Below are positions 1 to 8,392 of a stretch of DNA of 64,000 nucleotides, one piece after another. The translations under genes were made by a program, and so were the position numbers. This stretch comes from Flavobacterium sp. Leaf82 (lineage in GTDB: Bacteria > Bacteroidota > Bacteroidia > Flavobacteriales > Flavobacteriaceae): the NCBI RefSeq assembly GCF_001422725.1, contig NZ_LMMA01000032.1, positions 248,001 to 312,000 of the forward strand. The letters are read 5' to 3'. Under the pieces are notes generated by a model. That model was not told the DNA's origin. It worked only from the letters and a program-made list of their open reading frames with translations, and did not search any database. The first letter of the stretch is position 1; each line of letters starts with the position of its first letter.

Positions 1-2
1 GT

Positions 3-2045
3 GTTTCCCAGATTAATTTTCCTGAAAAACGAGTTCGAATTACCTTTAACTCAGATCTTGTTTCCTTAAAAACTATTGTTTATCTCTTAAGTTCAATAGG
101 TTATGAACCTTATATTAGTTTAGAAAACTACGAAACAGGTAAAACAAATGTAGATAGAACTCTGACTTATAAATTAGGAGTTGCATTTTTTTGCTTTGGA
201 AATATTATGCTGTTATCCTTTCCGGAATACTTTGAAATCAAAGAATTCTGGTTAGATAATTACAAACCATTTTTCAGGATTCTAATTTTTATTTTGGCTC
301 TGCCAAGTTTTTTATATTCAGCAAGTGGTTATTATGTTTCTGCTTATAAAAGTATAAAATCAGGAATGCTAAATATCGATATTCCAATTGCTTTAGGGAT
401 AATCGTAATGTTTGTTCGCAGTACTTTTGATATTATAATGAATTATGGATCAGGTTTTTTTGACAGTTTAACAGGTTTAGTATTTTTTATGCTGCTTGGA
501 AAAATGTTTCAGATAAAAACCTATAGTTTTTTAAGTTTTGAAAGAGATTTTAAATCCTATTTTCCCATTGCCGTTACCAGAATAAATCCGGATGTATCAG
601 AAGAAAGTGTTCCCATTTATGATATTATAAAAGGAAATAGATTACTGATAAGAAATCAGGAACTTATTCCGGTAGATGGTATATTGATAAGCGAAAAAGC
701 TGAAATTGATTATAGTTTTGTAACCGGTGAAGCAGTTCCCATTACTAAAAAATCCGGAGATAAAGTTTTTGCGGGAGGCAAGCAAATTGGTAAAGTAATT
801 GAAATGGAAGTATTGCATTCTGTCTCACAAAGTTATCTTACCCAATTGTGGAGTAATGAAATTTTCCAGAAAAAAGTACTTCAAAAGCATAAAACCATTA
901 CAGATGCAATAAGTCGTTATTTCACTCCTATATTATTGCTAATTGCTTTTGCAGGTTTCGGGTATTGGATTTTTATTGATGCCAATACAGCCTTTAATGT
1001 TTTCACTGCCGTTTTGATTGTCGCTTGTCCATGTGCGCTGGCACTTACTGCACCATTTACTTTCGGGAATATTTTAAGAATAATGGGCAAACAAAAAATG
1101 TATCTAAAAAATGCATTGGTAATCGAACAATTGGCAAAAGTTGATACTATAGTTTTTGATAAAACCGGAACAATTACGACCAACAAAAAGTCGAGTATTA
1201 CTTATGAGGGAAATACGATTTCTGATGAAAACTATGTTTTGATAAAGAATGTGCTTCGCGGATCAAATCATCCTTTGAGCCGTATTTTATATGATTTTTT
1301 AGAAGATTCAAAAAGAATAAAGGTTGATGATTTTCAGGAAATAACCGGAAAAGGAATTCAGGCTTTAGTTGAAAATAAAATTATTAAAATAGGTTCAGCA
1401 GCCTTTGTGGATAATTCAATTTTAGATTCATCTGAAATTGAAAGAACCGCACTTCATATTAAAATTGATAATCAGTATATAGGTAAGTTTATTTTCCAGA
1501 ACCAATATAGGGAAGGTCTCGAAAAGTTATTTTTAACGCTTAGTAAAAGCTATACTATAAAAGTGCTTTCAGGTGATAATGACGGAGAAAGGGCTAATCT
1601 TGAAGCTGTATTACCAAAAGGTACAGAACTGATTTTTAATCAAAAGCCAGAACAAAAACTAGATTTTATTAAGGAACTTCAGGATAAGGGGCAAAATGTA
1701 ATGATGGTAGGAGACGGGCTAAATGATGCTGGTGCATTAGCGCAGAGTAATGTTGGAATTTCGATCTCTGAGAATGTCAATGTTTTTTCTCCTGCATGTG
1801 ATGCAATTTTAGACGCTTCAGAGTTTTCTCGATTAGATTATTTTCTAAAATTGTCTCATAAATCGATTTTAATAATCAAAATGAGTTTTATTTTATCACT
1901 TCTTTATAATCTGGTAGGACTCTCATTTGCCGTCACTGGTAACCTGCTTCCCTTGGTAGCAGCGATTATTATGCCATTAAGTACCGTTACAATAGTGAGT
2001 TTTGTTACATTAACTTCTAACTATTTCAGTAAGAGTAGTTTATAG
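3..2045 (+). CDS. ccoI: Copper-translocating P-type ATPase CcoI/FixI (5' end outside window)
   Basis: This P1B-type ATPase is expected to move copper across the inner membrane for assembly of the cbb3 oxidase encoded just downstream. The frame is open from base 3, so the gene starts before the window; an ATG at 207 is internal. The first visible residues look like the end of a ferredoxin-like metal-binding domain. The TGEAVP actuator motif is near base 723, the CPC ion-binding motif at 1026-1034 inside a membrane helix, the phosphorylated DKTGT at 1158-1172 and the hinge GDGLND from 1710. Several hydrophobic segments flank the cytoplasmic domains. The assignment to CcoI rather than a general copper exporter rests on the adjacency to ccoS and ccoNO, 118 bases away. 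Confidence 0.93.
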   Translation, partial: VSQINFPEKRVRITFNSDLVSLKTIVYLLSSIGYEPYISLENYETGKTNVDRTLTYKLGVAFFCFGNIMLLSFPEYFEIKEFWLDNYKPFFRILIFILALPSFLYSASGYYVSAYKSIKSGMLNIDIPIALGIIVMFVRSTFDIIMNYGSGFFDSLTGLVFFMLLGKMFQIKTYSFLSFERDFKSYFPIAVTRINPDVSEESVPIYDIIKGNRLLIRNQELIPVDGILISEKAEIDYSFVTGEAVPITKKSGDKVFAGGKQIGKVIEMEVLHSVSQSYLTQLWSNEIFQKKVLQKHKTITDAISRYFTPILLLIAFAGFGYWIFIDANTAFNVFTAVLIVACPCALALTAPFTFGNILRIMGKQKMYLKNALVIEQLAKVDTIVFDKTGTITTNKKSSITYEGNTISDENYVLIKNVLRGSNHPLSRILYDFLEDSKRIKVDDFQEITGKGIQALVENKIIKIGSAAFVDNSILDSSEIERTALHIKIDNQYIGKFIFQNQYREGLEKLFLTLSKSYTIKVLSGDNDGERANLEAVLPKGTELIFNQKPEQKLDFIKELQDKGQNVMMVGDGLNDAGALAQSNVGISISENVNVFSPACDAILDASEFSRLDYFLKLSHKSILIIKMSFILSLLYNLVGLSFAVTGNLLPLVAAIIMPLSTVTIVSFVTLTSNYFSKSSL

Positions 2046-2101
2046 TCATTATGTGTAATTTTGAAGGAATTTTTTTATATTTTTAACAAATATCCTCAAT
2101 C

Positions 2102-2145
2102 ATGATAATTATCATATTTTAAAAGCCTTTAACTTTCTAATTTTG
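2102..2145 (+). promoter_or_regulatory. FNR-type palindrome and -7 box of the cco operon
   Basis: The perfect palindrome ATGATAATTATCAT lies at 2102-2115; its core TGAT-N4-ATCA matches the FNR half-site layout. A Bacteroidota -7 element TAATTTTG follows at 2138-2145. With a start about five bases after the box, the palindrome is centred near -41.5, the usual class II activator position. The hemN promoter at 9772-9815 has the same geometry. The site and spacing are seen directly; the regulator is inferred. Confidence 0.7.
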
Positions 2146-2163
2146 TTAACATAAATTTAAGGT

Positions 2164-2355
2164 ATGAGTGTCATTTATCTATTGATTTCAGTAAGTATTT
2201 TCGTAGCAATTTGTTTTTTTATTGCCTTTATCATAGCTGTAAAATCAGGACAGTATGATGATGATTATACTCCTTCGGTCAGAATGCTTTTTGATGACGA
2301 AACAAAAATTACTCCCCAAAATAATAAATCAACAACAGAAGAAAAACAAGTATAA
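2164..2355 (+). CDS. ccoS: cbb3-type cytochrome oxidase assembly protein CcoS
   Basis: A 63-residue single-pass membrane protein. Residues 3-27 are one hydrophobic helix, followed by the short YDDDYTPSVRMLFDD segment typical of CcoS and a polar tail. CcoS is needed for insertion of heme and copper into the cbb3 catalytic subunit. It is the first gene after the FNR-like promoter and ends two bases before ccoNO, so it is probably the promoter-proximal gene of the oxidase operon. The length is normal for the family. Confidence 0.9.
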   Translation: MSVIYLLISVSIFVAICFFIAFIIAVKSGQYDDDYTPSVRMLFDDETKITPQNNKSTTEEKQV

Positions 2356-2357
2356 TT

Positions 2358-4544
2358 ATGGAAATGGAACAGTTTTATTACGACAACAAAATTGTAAAAA
2401 AGTTCATTTACGCCACTATTCTCTTTGGAGTAGTAGGTATGTTAGTAGGTCTGACCCTAGCGGTTATGTACCTTTTTCCCAACATCACAGATGGTATTTC
2501 GTGGCTTAGCTACGGTCGATTACGACCTTTGCATACCAACGCTGTAATTTTTGCCTTTGTTGGTAATGCCTTTTTTGCGGGAATGTATTATTCCCTCCAG
2601 CGATTGCTAAAAGCCAGAATGTTTAGTGATTTCTTAAGTAGCTTACATTTTTGGGGCTGGCAGCTTATTATTGTTGCAGCAGCAATTACATTGCCTTTAG
2701 GATATACTTCATCAAAAGAATATGCTGAGTTGGAGTGGCCTATTGATATCGCGATAGCTCTTATTTGGGTCGTGATGGGAATCAATATGATAGGAACAAT
2801 GTTACGTCGTAGAGAGCGCCATTTATATGTAGCGATTTGGTTTTATTTAGCCACATTTGTTACAGTAGCTGTTTTACATATTTTTAATAATATCGAAATT
2901 CCGGTATCAGCCTTAAAAAGCTACTCGGTTTATGCCGGTGTTCAGGATGCTTTAGTACAATGGTGGTACGGACATAATGCAGTTGCGTTTTTCCTGACAA
3001 CCCCGTTTTTAGGATTAATGTATTACTTTATCCCAAAAGTAGCTAACCGTCCTATTTATTCTTATAGATTATCAATCATTCACTTTTGGTCTTTGATATT
3101 TATTTACATCTGGGCAGGACCACACCACTTATTATATTCAGCTTTACCAAACTGGGCTCAAAATTTAGGTGTTGCATTTTCAGTAATGCTTATTGCTCCG
3201 TCTTGGGGTGGTATGATTAACGGACTTCTGACTTTAAGAGGTGCCTGGGACAAAGTTCGTGAAGAACCGGTTTTAAAATTCTTTGTGGTAGCCATAACTG
3301 GTTACGGAATGGCCACTTTTGAAGGTCCAATGCTTTCGCTTAAAAACGTAAATGCTATTGCGCATTATACAGACTGGATTATTGCACACGTTCACGTAGG
3401 AGCTTTAGCATGGAACGGATTTATGTCTTTTGGTATTATTTATTGGTTGATTCCACGAATGACAAAAAGTACATTGTTCTCTAAAAAATTAGCAAATTTC
3501 CATTTCTGGATCGGTACGTTAGGAATTATTTTATATACGGTACCAATGTATGTTGCAGGTTTTCAGCAAGCATCAATGTGGAAACAATTTAACCCGGATG
3601 GCACATTAACTTATGGTAACTTTCTTGAAACAGTAACTGCAATTATGCCATTATACTGGATGAGAGCAATTGGAGGTACTTTCTATTTAATAGGGATGTT
3701 TACATTAGTTTACAACATTATAATGACAGTTAAAGCGGGTGAAACAATCGAAGATGAATTGGCTCAGGCGCCTGCTTTGCAAAGAATTAGCAAAAACAGA
3801 TTAAGCGGAGAAAAATTCCATACCTGGTTAGAAAGAAAACCAATTCAGTTGACCATTTTAGCTACAATCGCTATTTTAATTGGTGGAGTTATTCAAATTG
3901 TGCCAACGATTATGGTTAAATCTAATATTCCAACAATCTCAAGTGTCAAACCCTATACACCGTTAGAACTTGAAGGACGTGATCTATATATTAGAGAAGG
4001 TTGTGTGGGTTGTCACTCACAATCCGTTCGTCCTTTTAGAAGTGAAGTGGAACGTTATGGACCACAGGCAAAAGCAGGTGAGTTTGTTTATGATCACCCG
4101 TTCCTTTGGGGATCTAAACGTACAGGACCGGATCTATTGAGAGTAGGTGGGAAGTATAATGATAATTGGCACTTTAACCATTTCTGGAATCCTCAAAGTA
4201 TTTCTGCCGGTTCTATAATGCCAGGATATAAATGGTTGTTTGATAACGAACCAATGGATATTTCCTTAACACAAAAGAAAATGCAGGTTATGGTTACTCT
4301 TGGAGTTCCTTATACAGAAGCTGAAGTGGCAAATGCTCAAAAATTATTAAGAGCTCAGGCAATTACAATCGAGAAGAATTTAGAAAACGATCCTGATTTC
4401 GTGAAAAGTTATGAGGAAAGTAAGAAAAAAGCAGCCGCAAAAGGTGAAAAATTCATCCCGATGAACGAAAGAGAAATTGTTGCTTTGATAGCATATATAC
4501 AAAGACTGGGAACTGATATAAAAGTAAAAGAGACCTCTAAATAA
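2358..4544 (+). CDS. ccoNO: Fused cbb3 oxidase subunits I and II (CcoN-CcoO)
   Basis: A 728-residue fusion of the catalytic heme-copper subunit and the monoheme cytochrome c subunit of the high-affinity terminal oxidase. The CcoN part covers about residues 1-480 with many membrane helices; likely ligands include His59 in RPLHTNAVIF, His206 in WWYGHNAV, the His256-His257 pair in AGPHHLLY, and the HVHVGALAWNG block. The CcoO part follows one more helix and has a single heme site, Cys549-x-x-Cys552-His553. Proteobacteria usually encode the two parts separately, while the fusion is known in Bacteroidota. It lies between ccoS and ccoQ with almost no spacing, as expected for one transcript. Confidence 0.95.
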   Translation: MEMEQFYYDNKIVKKFIYATILFGVVGMLVGLTLAVMYLFPNITDGISWLSYGRLRPLHTNAVIFAFVGNAFFAGMYYSLQRLLKARMFSDFLSSLHFWGWQLIIVAAAITLPLGYTSSKEYAELEWPIDIAIALIWVVMGINMIGTMLRRRERHLYVAIWFYLATFVTVAVLHIFNNIEIPVSALKSYSVYAGVQDALVQWWYGHNAVAFFLTTPFLGLMYYFIPKVANRPIYSYRLSIIHFWSLIFIYIWAGPHHLLYSALPNWAQNLGVAFSVMLIAPSWGGMINGLLTLRGAWDKVREEPVLKFFVVAITGYGMATFEGPMLSLKNVNAIAHYTDWIIAHVHVGALAWNGFMSFGIIYWLIPRMTKSTLFSKKLANFHFWIGTLGIILYTVPMYVAGFQQASMWKQFNPDGTLTYGNFLETVTAIMPLYWMRAIGGTFYLIGMFTLVYNIIMTVKAGETIEDELAQAPALQRISKNRLSGEKFHTWLERKPIQLTILATIAILIGGVIQIVPTIMVKSNIPTISSVKPYTPLELEGRDLYIREGCVGCHSQSVRPFRSEVERYGPQAKAGEFVYDHPFLWGSKRTGPDLLRVGGKYNDNWHFNHFWNPQSISAGSIMPGYKWLFDNEPMDISLTQKKMQVMVTLGVPYTEAEVANAQKLLRAQAITIEKNLENDPDFVKSYEESKKKAAAKGEKFIPMNEREIVALIAYIQRLGTDIKVKETSK

Positions 4545-4550
4545 CAGCAT

Positions 4551-4745
4551 ATGTTTGAACAAATAAAACACAATATGGAAAACATATCGGGTATTGAAGT
4601 TTACCCGATACTTTCTCTCTTAATATTCTTTTTCTTCTTTGTAGGATTAGGCTTTTGGGTATTTACATACAGAAAAGAAAAAATTAAGGAAATGAGTGAA
4701 ATACCTTTAGATGAGGAGTATAGTATAATTTCAAAAGATAATTAA
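4551..4745 (+). CDS. ccoQ: CcoQ/FixQ-like small subunit of cbb3 oxidase
   Basis: A 64-residue protein with one membrane helix at about residues 19-41, followed by a charged YRKEK stretch and an acidic tail, the usual shape of CcoQ. CcoQ subunits stabilise the cbb3 complex. Sequence conservation in this family is low, so the call depends mainly on size, topology and position between ccoNO and ccoP. Its stop codon is one base from the ATG of ccoP. The ATG at 4551 follows ccoNO by six bases. Confidence 0.82.
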   Translation: MFEQIKHNMENISGIEVYPILSLLIFFFFFVGLGFWVFTYRKEKIKEMSEIPLDEEYSIISKDN

Positions 4746-4746
4746 A

Positions 4747-5685
4747 ATGAAAAAGTTTTTCCCAGTATATATAAGAGTACCGCTGATTTTCTTTATCGTC
4801 TTTGCTTTGATGGAGTACTTTATAGATTCAGGTGACAGACCTGCTTTTATAAAATATCCAATGGTTTCTGTTTTTTTGTTTGTCTTCTTATTTATTTTGA
4901 TTGCCATCGAAATTACATTAAATGCAGTCAATCGTATTATGTACCAATTGATGTCACCAGAAGAAAAGGCAAAACTAGAGTACGAAAACAGTTTAAGTTT
5001 AACAGAGAGTACATGGTATAAAGATTTAATGCATAAGCTTACCAAAACAGAACCTATAGAAAAAGAAGGCGATCTGTTAATGGATCATGATTATGATGGT
5101 ATTAAAGAATTAGATAATAATTTACCGCCATGGTGGGTATATTTATTTTATATCTGTATTGTTTTTGGAGTAATTTATTTTGCACGTTACGAAGTTTTTG
5201 GTGGAGACGATCAGGAAATGGAGCTTAAAAAAGAAATGGCTCAGGCAAAAATTGATGTAGACGAATACCTTAAAACGGCACCTGATTTAATGGATGAAAA
5301 GACAGTTGTCTTATTAACGGATCCTGAAAGTTTAGCTGCAGGAAAAGAAATATTCACAACAAATTGTGCAGCTTGTCACCGTGCAGATGCTGGTGGACAA
5401 ATTGGTCCAAACCTTACTGATGATCGTTGGATTTTGGGCGGAGGAATCAAAAATCTTTTCCACACCATAACAAATGGAGGAAGAGACGGAAAAGGAATGA
5501 TTGCCTGGAAAGGAACTTTAAAACCTAAGGAAATTCAAAAAGTAGCGAGTTATATTTTATCCTTACAAGGAAGTAATCCAAAAGATCCAAAAGAATCAGA
5601 AGGAGAAATTTGGGTAGATGAAAATGCTACAGCAAAAGATGCTACAACAAGTACATCAGCAGATAGTACTCAAGTTAAAAAATAA
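4747..5685 (+). CDS. ccoP: cbb3 oxidase subunit III, monoheme CcoP
   Basis: A 312-residue membrane-anchored cytochrome c that passes electrons to the catalytic subunit. Two N-terminal hydrophobic segments are followed by the PWWVYLFYICIVFGVIYF helix typical of the CcoP N-terminal domain. A single cytochrome c domain holds Cys207-x-x-Cys210-His211, with likely Met ligation in the GKGMIAW region. Proteobacterial CcoP normally has two CxxCH sites and only one is present here. The last 40 residues are a Lys/Asp/Ser/Thr-rich tail. It is spaced one base from ccoQ and 12 bases from ccoG. Confidence 0.92.
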   Translation: MKKFFPVYIRVPLIFFIVFALMEYFIDSGDRPAFIKYPMVSVFLFVFLFILIAIEITLNAVNRIMYQLMSPEEKAKLEYENSLSLTESTWYKDLMHKLTKTEPIEKEGDLLMDHDYDGIKELDNNLPPWWVYLFYICIVFGVIYFARYEVFGGDDQEMELKKEMAQAKIDVDEYLKTAPDLMDEKTVVLLTDPESLAAGKEIFTTNCAACHRADAGGQIGPNLTDDRWILGGGIKNLFHTITNGGRDGKGMIAWKGTLKPKEIQKVASYILSLQGSNPKDPKESEGEIWVDENATAKDATTSTSADSTQVKK

Positions 5686-5697
5686 TTACAACAAATC

Positions 5698-7116
5698 ATG
5701 TCAAATTTACCAGACGAAGCTTTTAGAGATACCATTGGAACTATTGATGAAGGAGGTAACAGAAAATTTATTTTTCCTAAAAAACCGTCTGGTAAGTTCT
5801 ATGAATATCGAAAAATAGTCAGCTATATATTATTAGCTATTTTAGTTGCAAATCCATTTATAAAGGTAAACGGAAATCAATTTATGCTGTTTAATGTTAT
5901 GGAACGGCGTTTTAATATTTTTAGTTTTCCATTTTGGCCACAGGATTTCTATCTTTTTGTGATCTCAATGCTAGTTGGTATTGTCTTTATAATTTTATTT
6001 ACCGTTGTATTTGGCAGGATTTTTTGCGGATGGATTTGTCCTCAGACGATCTTTCTCGAAATGATTTTTCGTCGAATAGAATATTGGATTGATGGAGATC
6101 GCGGAGCTCAATCACGCTTAGCACGACAAGAATGGAACAGTGAAAAAATACGAAAGAGATTAACTAAGTGGGTCATATTTTTTGTCATTTCGTTTGGTAT
6201 CGCCAATGTTTTTCTGGCGTATTTGGTAGGTAGTGACCAATTGTTTTTAATGGTTGAACAAGGACCAATCCAGCAATCCAGTAATTTTATTGCGCTGCTA
6301 ATTTTTACAGGAGTTTTTTATTTTGTTTTTGTTTGGTTTCGGGAACAGGTTTGTATTATCGCCTGTCCTTACGGAAGATTACAAGGCGTACTTTTAGATG
6401 ATAAATCTATTAATGTAGCCTATGATTTTGTTCGTGGAGAAAAAGAAACAGGTCGTGCAAAATTTAATAAAAAAGAAGAAAGAGCGACAACAGGAAAAGG
6501 AGATTGTATTGATTGTCACCAATGTGTTCATGTTTGCCCAATGGGAATTGATATTAGAAACGGAACACAGTTAGAATGCACAAATTGTACTGCTTGTATT
6601 GATGAATGCGATACTATTATGGAAAGCGTAGGCTTGCCAAAAGGTCTTATTCGATATGCTTCTGAGGATGAAATTGTTAAAAAAACACCATTTAAGTTTA
6701 CTGCCAGAATGAAAGGCTACACAGCTGTTTTATTTATTCTATTAAGTGTTTTTGTTGGAATGTTGTTTTTGCGAACCGAGGTTCAGGCTGTTGTTTTACG
6801 TTTACCCGGACAATTGTTTCAACATAAAGGCGATATGATCAGTAATGTTTACACGTATAAGATCGTCAACAAAACAATAAAAGATTATCATGATATTCAT
6901 TTTGAACTAATTGATCAAAAAGGTAATATCATAAATGTAGGGAACCAACATTTTAAAGTTTTAAAAGAAGGAATTTCGCAAGGAACATTATTTATAGAAA
7001 TTGATCAGGCACTTCTTGAAAGTGATAAAACCAAAGTTGAAATTGGACTTTATAATGGTAAAGAATTACTGGAAACTACTACAACTAATTTTTTAGGACC
7101 ACGAAGTTTTAATTAA
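5698..7116 (+). CDS. ccoG: Cytochrome oxidase accessory protein CcoG (FixG/RdxA)
   Basis: A 472-residue integral membrane polyferredoxin. Members of the CcoG family reduce Cu(II) to Cu(I) during cbb3 assembly. Membrane segments surround the CGWICPQ motif and the IIACPYGRLQG motif, and a soluble region binds two 4Fe-4S clusters through Cys270, 273, 276 and 280 and Cys294, 297, 300 and 304. The C-terminal 120 residues form an Ig-like periplasmic domain after another helix. It is the fifth gene of the operon, 13 bases ahead of fixH. The length and Cys pattern match the family. Confidence 0.94.
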   Translation: MSNLPDEAFRDTIGTIDEGGNRKFIFPKKPSGKFYEYRKIVSYILLAILVANPFIKVNGNQFMLFNVMERRFNIFSFPFWPQDFYLFVISMLVGIVFIILFTVVFGRIFCGWICPQTIFLEMIFRRIEYWIDGDRGAQSRLARQEWNSEKIRKRLTKWVIFFVISFGIANVFLAYLVGSDQLFLMVEQGPIQQSSNFIALLIFTGVFYFVFVWFREQVCIIACPYGRLQGVLLDDKSINVAYDFVRGEKETGRAKFNKKEERATTGKGDCIDCHQCVHVCPMGIDIRNGTQLECTNCTACIDECDTIMESVGLPKGLIRYASEDEIVKKTPFKFTARMKGYTAVLFILLSVFVGMLFLRTEVQAVVLRLPGQLFQHKGDMISNVYTYKIVNKTIKDYHDIHFELIDQKGNIINVGNQHFKVLKEGISQGTLFIEIDQALLESDKTKVEIGLYNGKELLETTTTNFLGPRSFN

Positions 7117-7129
7117 AAAATATAATATT

Positions 7130-7579
7130 ATGAAAATAAATTGGGGAACCGGAATTGTCATTGCATTTGCATTATTTATGACTTTTATTTTATATTTTGT
7201 TTTTGAAGTACAGTCAAATAGTAAATACGATAATGACTTAGTTGTTGAAGAATACTATAAACACGATTCGCATTTTCAGGATGAAATGGCCAGAATTCAG
7301 AATGCTCATGATTTAGCGCAAGGCCCTTCTATTAAATATACTGAAAGCGGTGTAAAAATAGCTTTTCCTGCAACTTTTGAAAATGATAAAGTAAAAGGGA
7401 ATGTATCATTATACCGACCTTCAAATAAAAAATTTGATTTTGAAACGCAAATTGCCTTAACAAATTCAGCTTTACTTATTCCGCAAAAGAAACTGATTAA
7501 AGGACGTTGGGATGTTAATATGGAATGGGAGTATAAAGGAACTAAGTACCTTTCGAAAGAGGTTATTTACGTAAATTAA
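7130..7579 (+). CDS. ccoH: FixH family protein (CcoH-like)
   Basis: A 149-residue protein with one N-terminal membrane helix (about residues 8-26) and a periplasmic beta-rich domain. FixH/CcoH proteins associate with cbb3 oxidase during assembly. The YYKHDSHFQDEMARIQNAHD segment after the helix is typical of the Bacteroidota family members. It directly follows ccoG and is probably the last conserved gene of the operon, since a long imperfect hairpin (7608-7671) follows. Confidence 0.85.
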   Translation: MKINWGTGIVIAFALFMTFILYFVFEVQSNSKYDNDLVVEEYYKHDSHFQDEMARIQNAHDLAQGPSIKYTESGVKIAFPATFENDKVKGNVSLYRPSNKKFDFETQIALTNSALLIPQKKLIKGRWDVNMEWEYKGTKYLSKEVIYVN

Positions 7580-7607
7580 ATTATACGTTAAAAAAAATAT
7601 ATTTTTC

Positions 7608-7671
7608 TGCCACAGATTATAATGATTTTTAAAGCCATTTTTTTAAATCATTTTAATTTTAATCTGTGGCA
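7608..7671. repeat. Imperfect palindromic intergenic element
   Basis: Arms TGCCACAGATTA (7608-7619) and its exact complement (7660-7671) enclose a second pair, AATGATTT (7621-7628) and AAATCATT (7645-7652). The whole folds into one long interrupted hairpin between fixH and the next gene. The CACAGATTA word resembles dispersed flavobacterial intergenic repeats; copy number cannot be judged from this window. Confidence 0.6.
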
Positions 7672-7690
7672 AAAGATAAAAACTATAGTA

Positions 7691-8392
7691 ATGTTATACT
7701 CAGCTTTTATATTAGGACTTATAAGTAGTTTACACTGCATAGGAATGTGTGGTCCAATTGCTATGATGTTACCTGTAGATCATCAAAATGAAGCTAAGAA
7801 AATTAGTCAGATCGTTACTTATCATTTAGGAAGACTGACTGCATACGCAACTATCGGACTCATTTTTGGATTATTGGGACGAGGGTTTTTTCTGGCAGGA
7901 TTACAACAAAAAATGTCTGTCTTTATTGGTATAATAATGATTATTGTGGTTTTGATTCCTGAAAAGGTTTTTTCGAAATACAATTTTTCAAAACCGGTCT
8001 ATAAAATTATTTCAAAAGTAAAATCAAGTTTAGGAAATCAGTTTAAAAAGAGAACCTATAAATCGCTTTTTACAATAGGATTATTAAACGGGTTTTTGCC
8101 TTGCGGAATGGTTTATGTAGCTCTATTTGGTGCAATTGCCATGCAAAGTGCCAGCTTTGGAGTTTTATATATGATTCTCTACGGATTGGGAACTGTACCT
8201 TTAATGACAATTGTTGTTTACGTACATTCATTAATAAAATTGCCTTTTAGAAATAAAATCCAAAAGGCGATTCCATATGTAGCTATCGTAATAGGTGTTT
8301 TATTTATCCTTAGAGGACTTGGATTGGGGATTCCTTATATTTCCCCATCAAATATGAGTTTGTTTGTACAAGGAACTCCTAACTGTCATTAA
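7691..8392 (+). CDS. SafE/DsbD-type membrane protein linked to cbb3 oxidase cluster
   Basis: A polytopic membrane protein of about 233 residues with roughly six helices. It has LHCIGMCGPIAMMLP near the N-terminus and GFLPCGMVYVALFGA in the middle, the paired Cys/Gly motifs of the family annotated as sulfite exporter TauE/SafE or cytochrome c biogenesis membrane region. Members often sit beside ccoGHIS genes, and a metal-transport role (probably copper) is suspected but unproven. The ATG at 7691 is preferred to one at 7622, because the earlier start would put 23 residues inside the palindromic repeat. The gene overlaps the end of hemN tail-to-tail by four bases. Confidence 0.75.
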   Translation: MLYSAFILGLISSLHCIGMCGPIAMMLPVDHQNEAKKISQIVTYHLGRLTAYATIGLIFGLLGRGFFLAGLQQKMSVFIGIIMIIVVLIPEKVFSKYNFSKPVYKIISKVKSSLGNQFKKRTYKSLFTIGLLNGFLPCGMVYVALFGAIAMQSASFGVLYMILYGLGTVPLMTIVVYVHSLIKLPFRNKIQKAIPYVAIVIGVLFILRGLGLGIPYISPSNMSLFVQGTPNCH

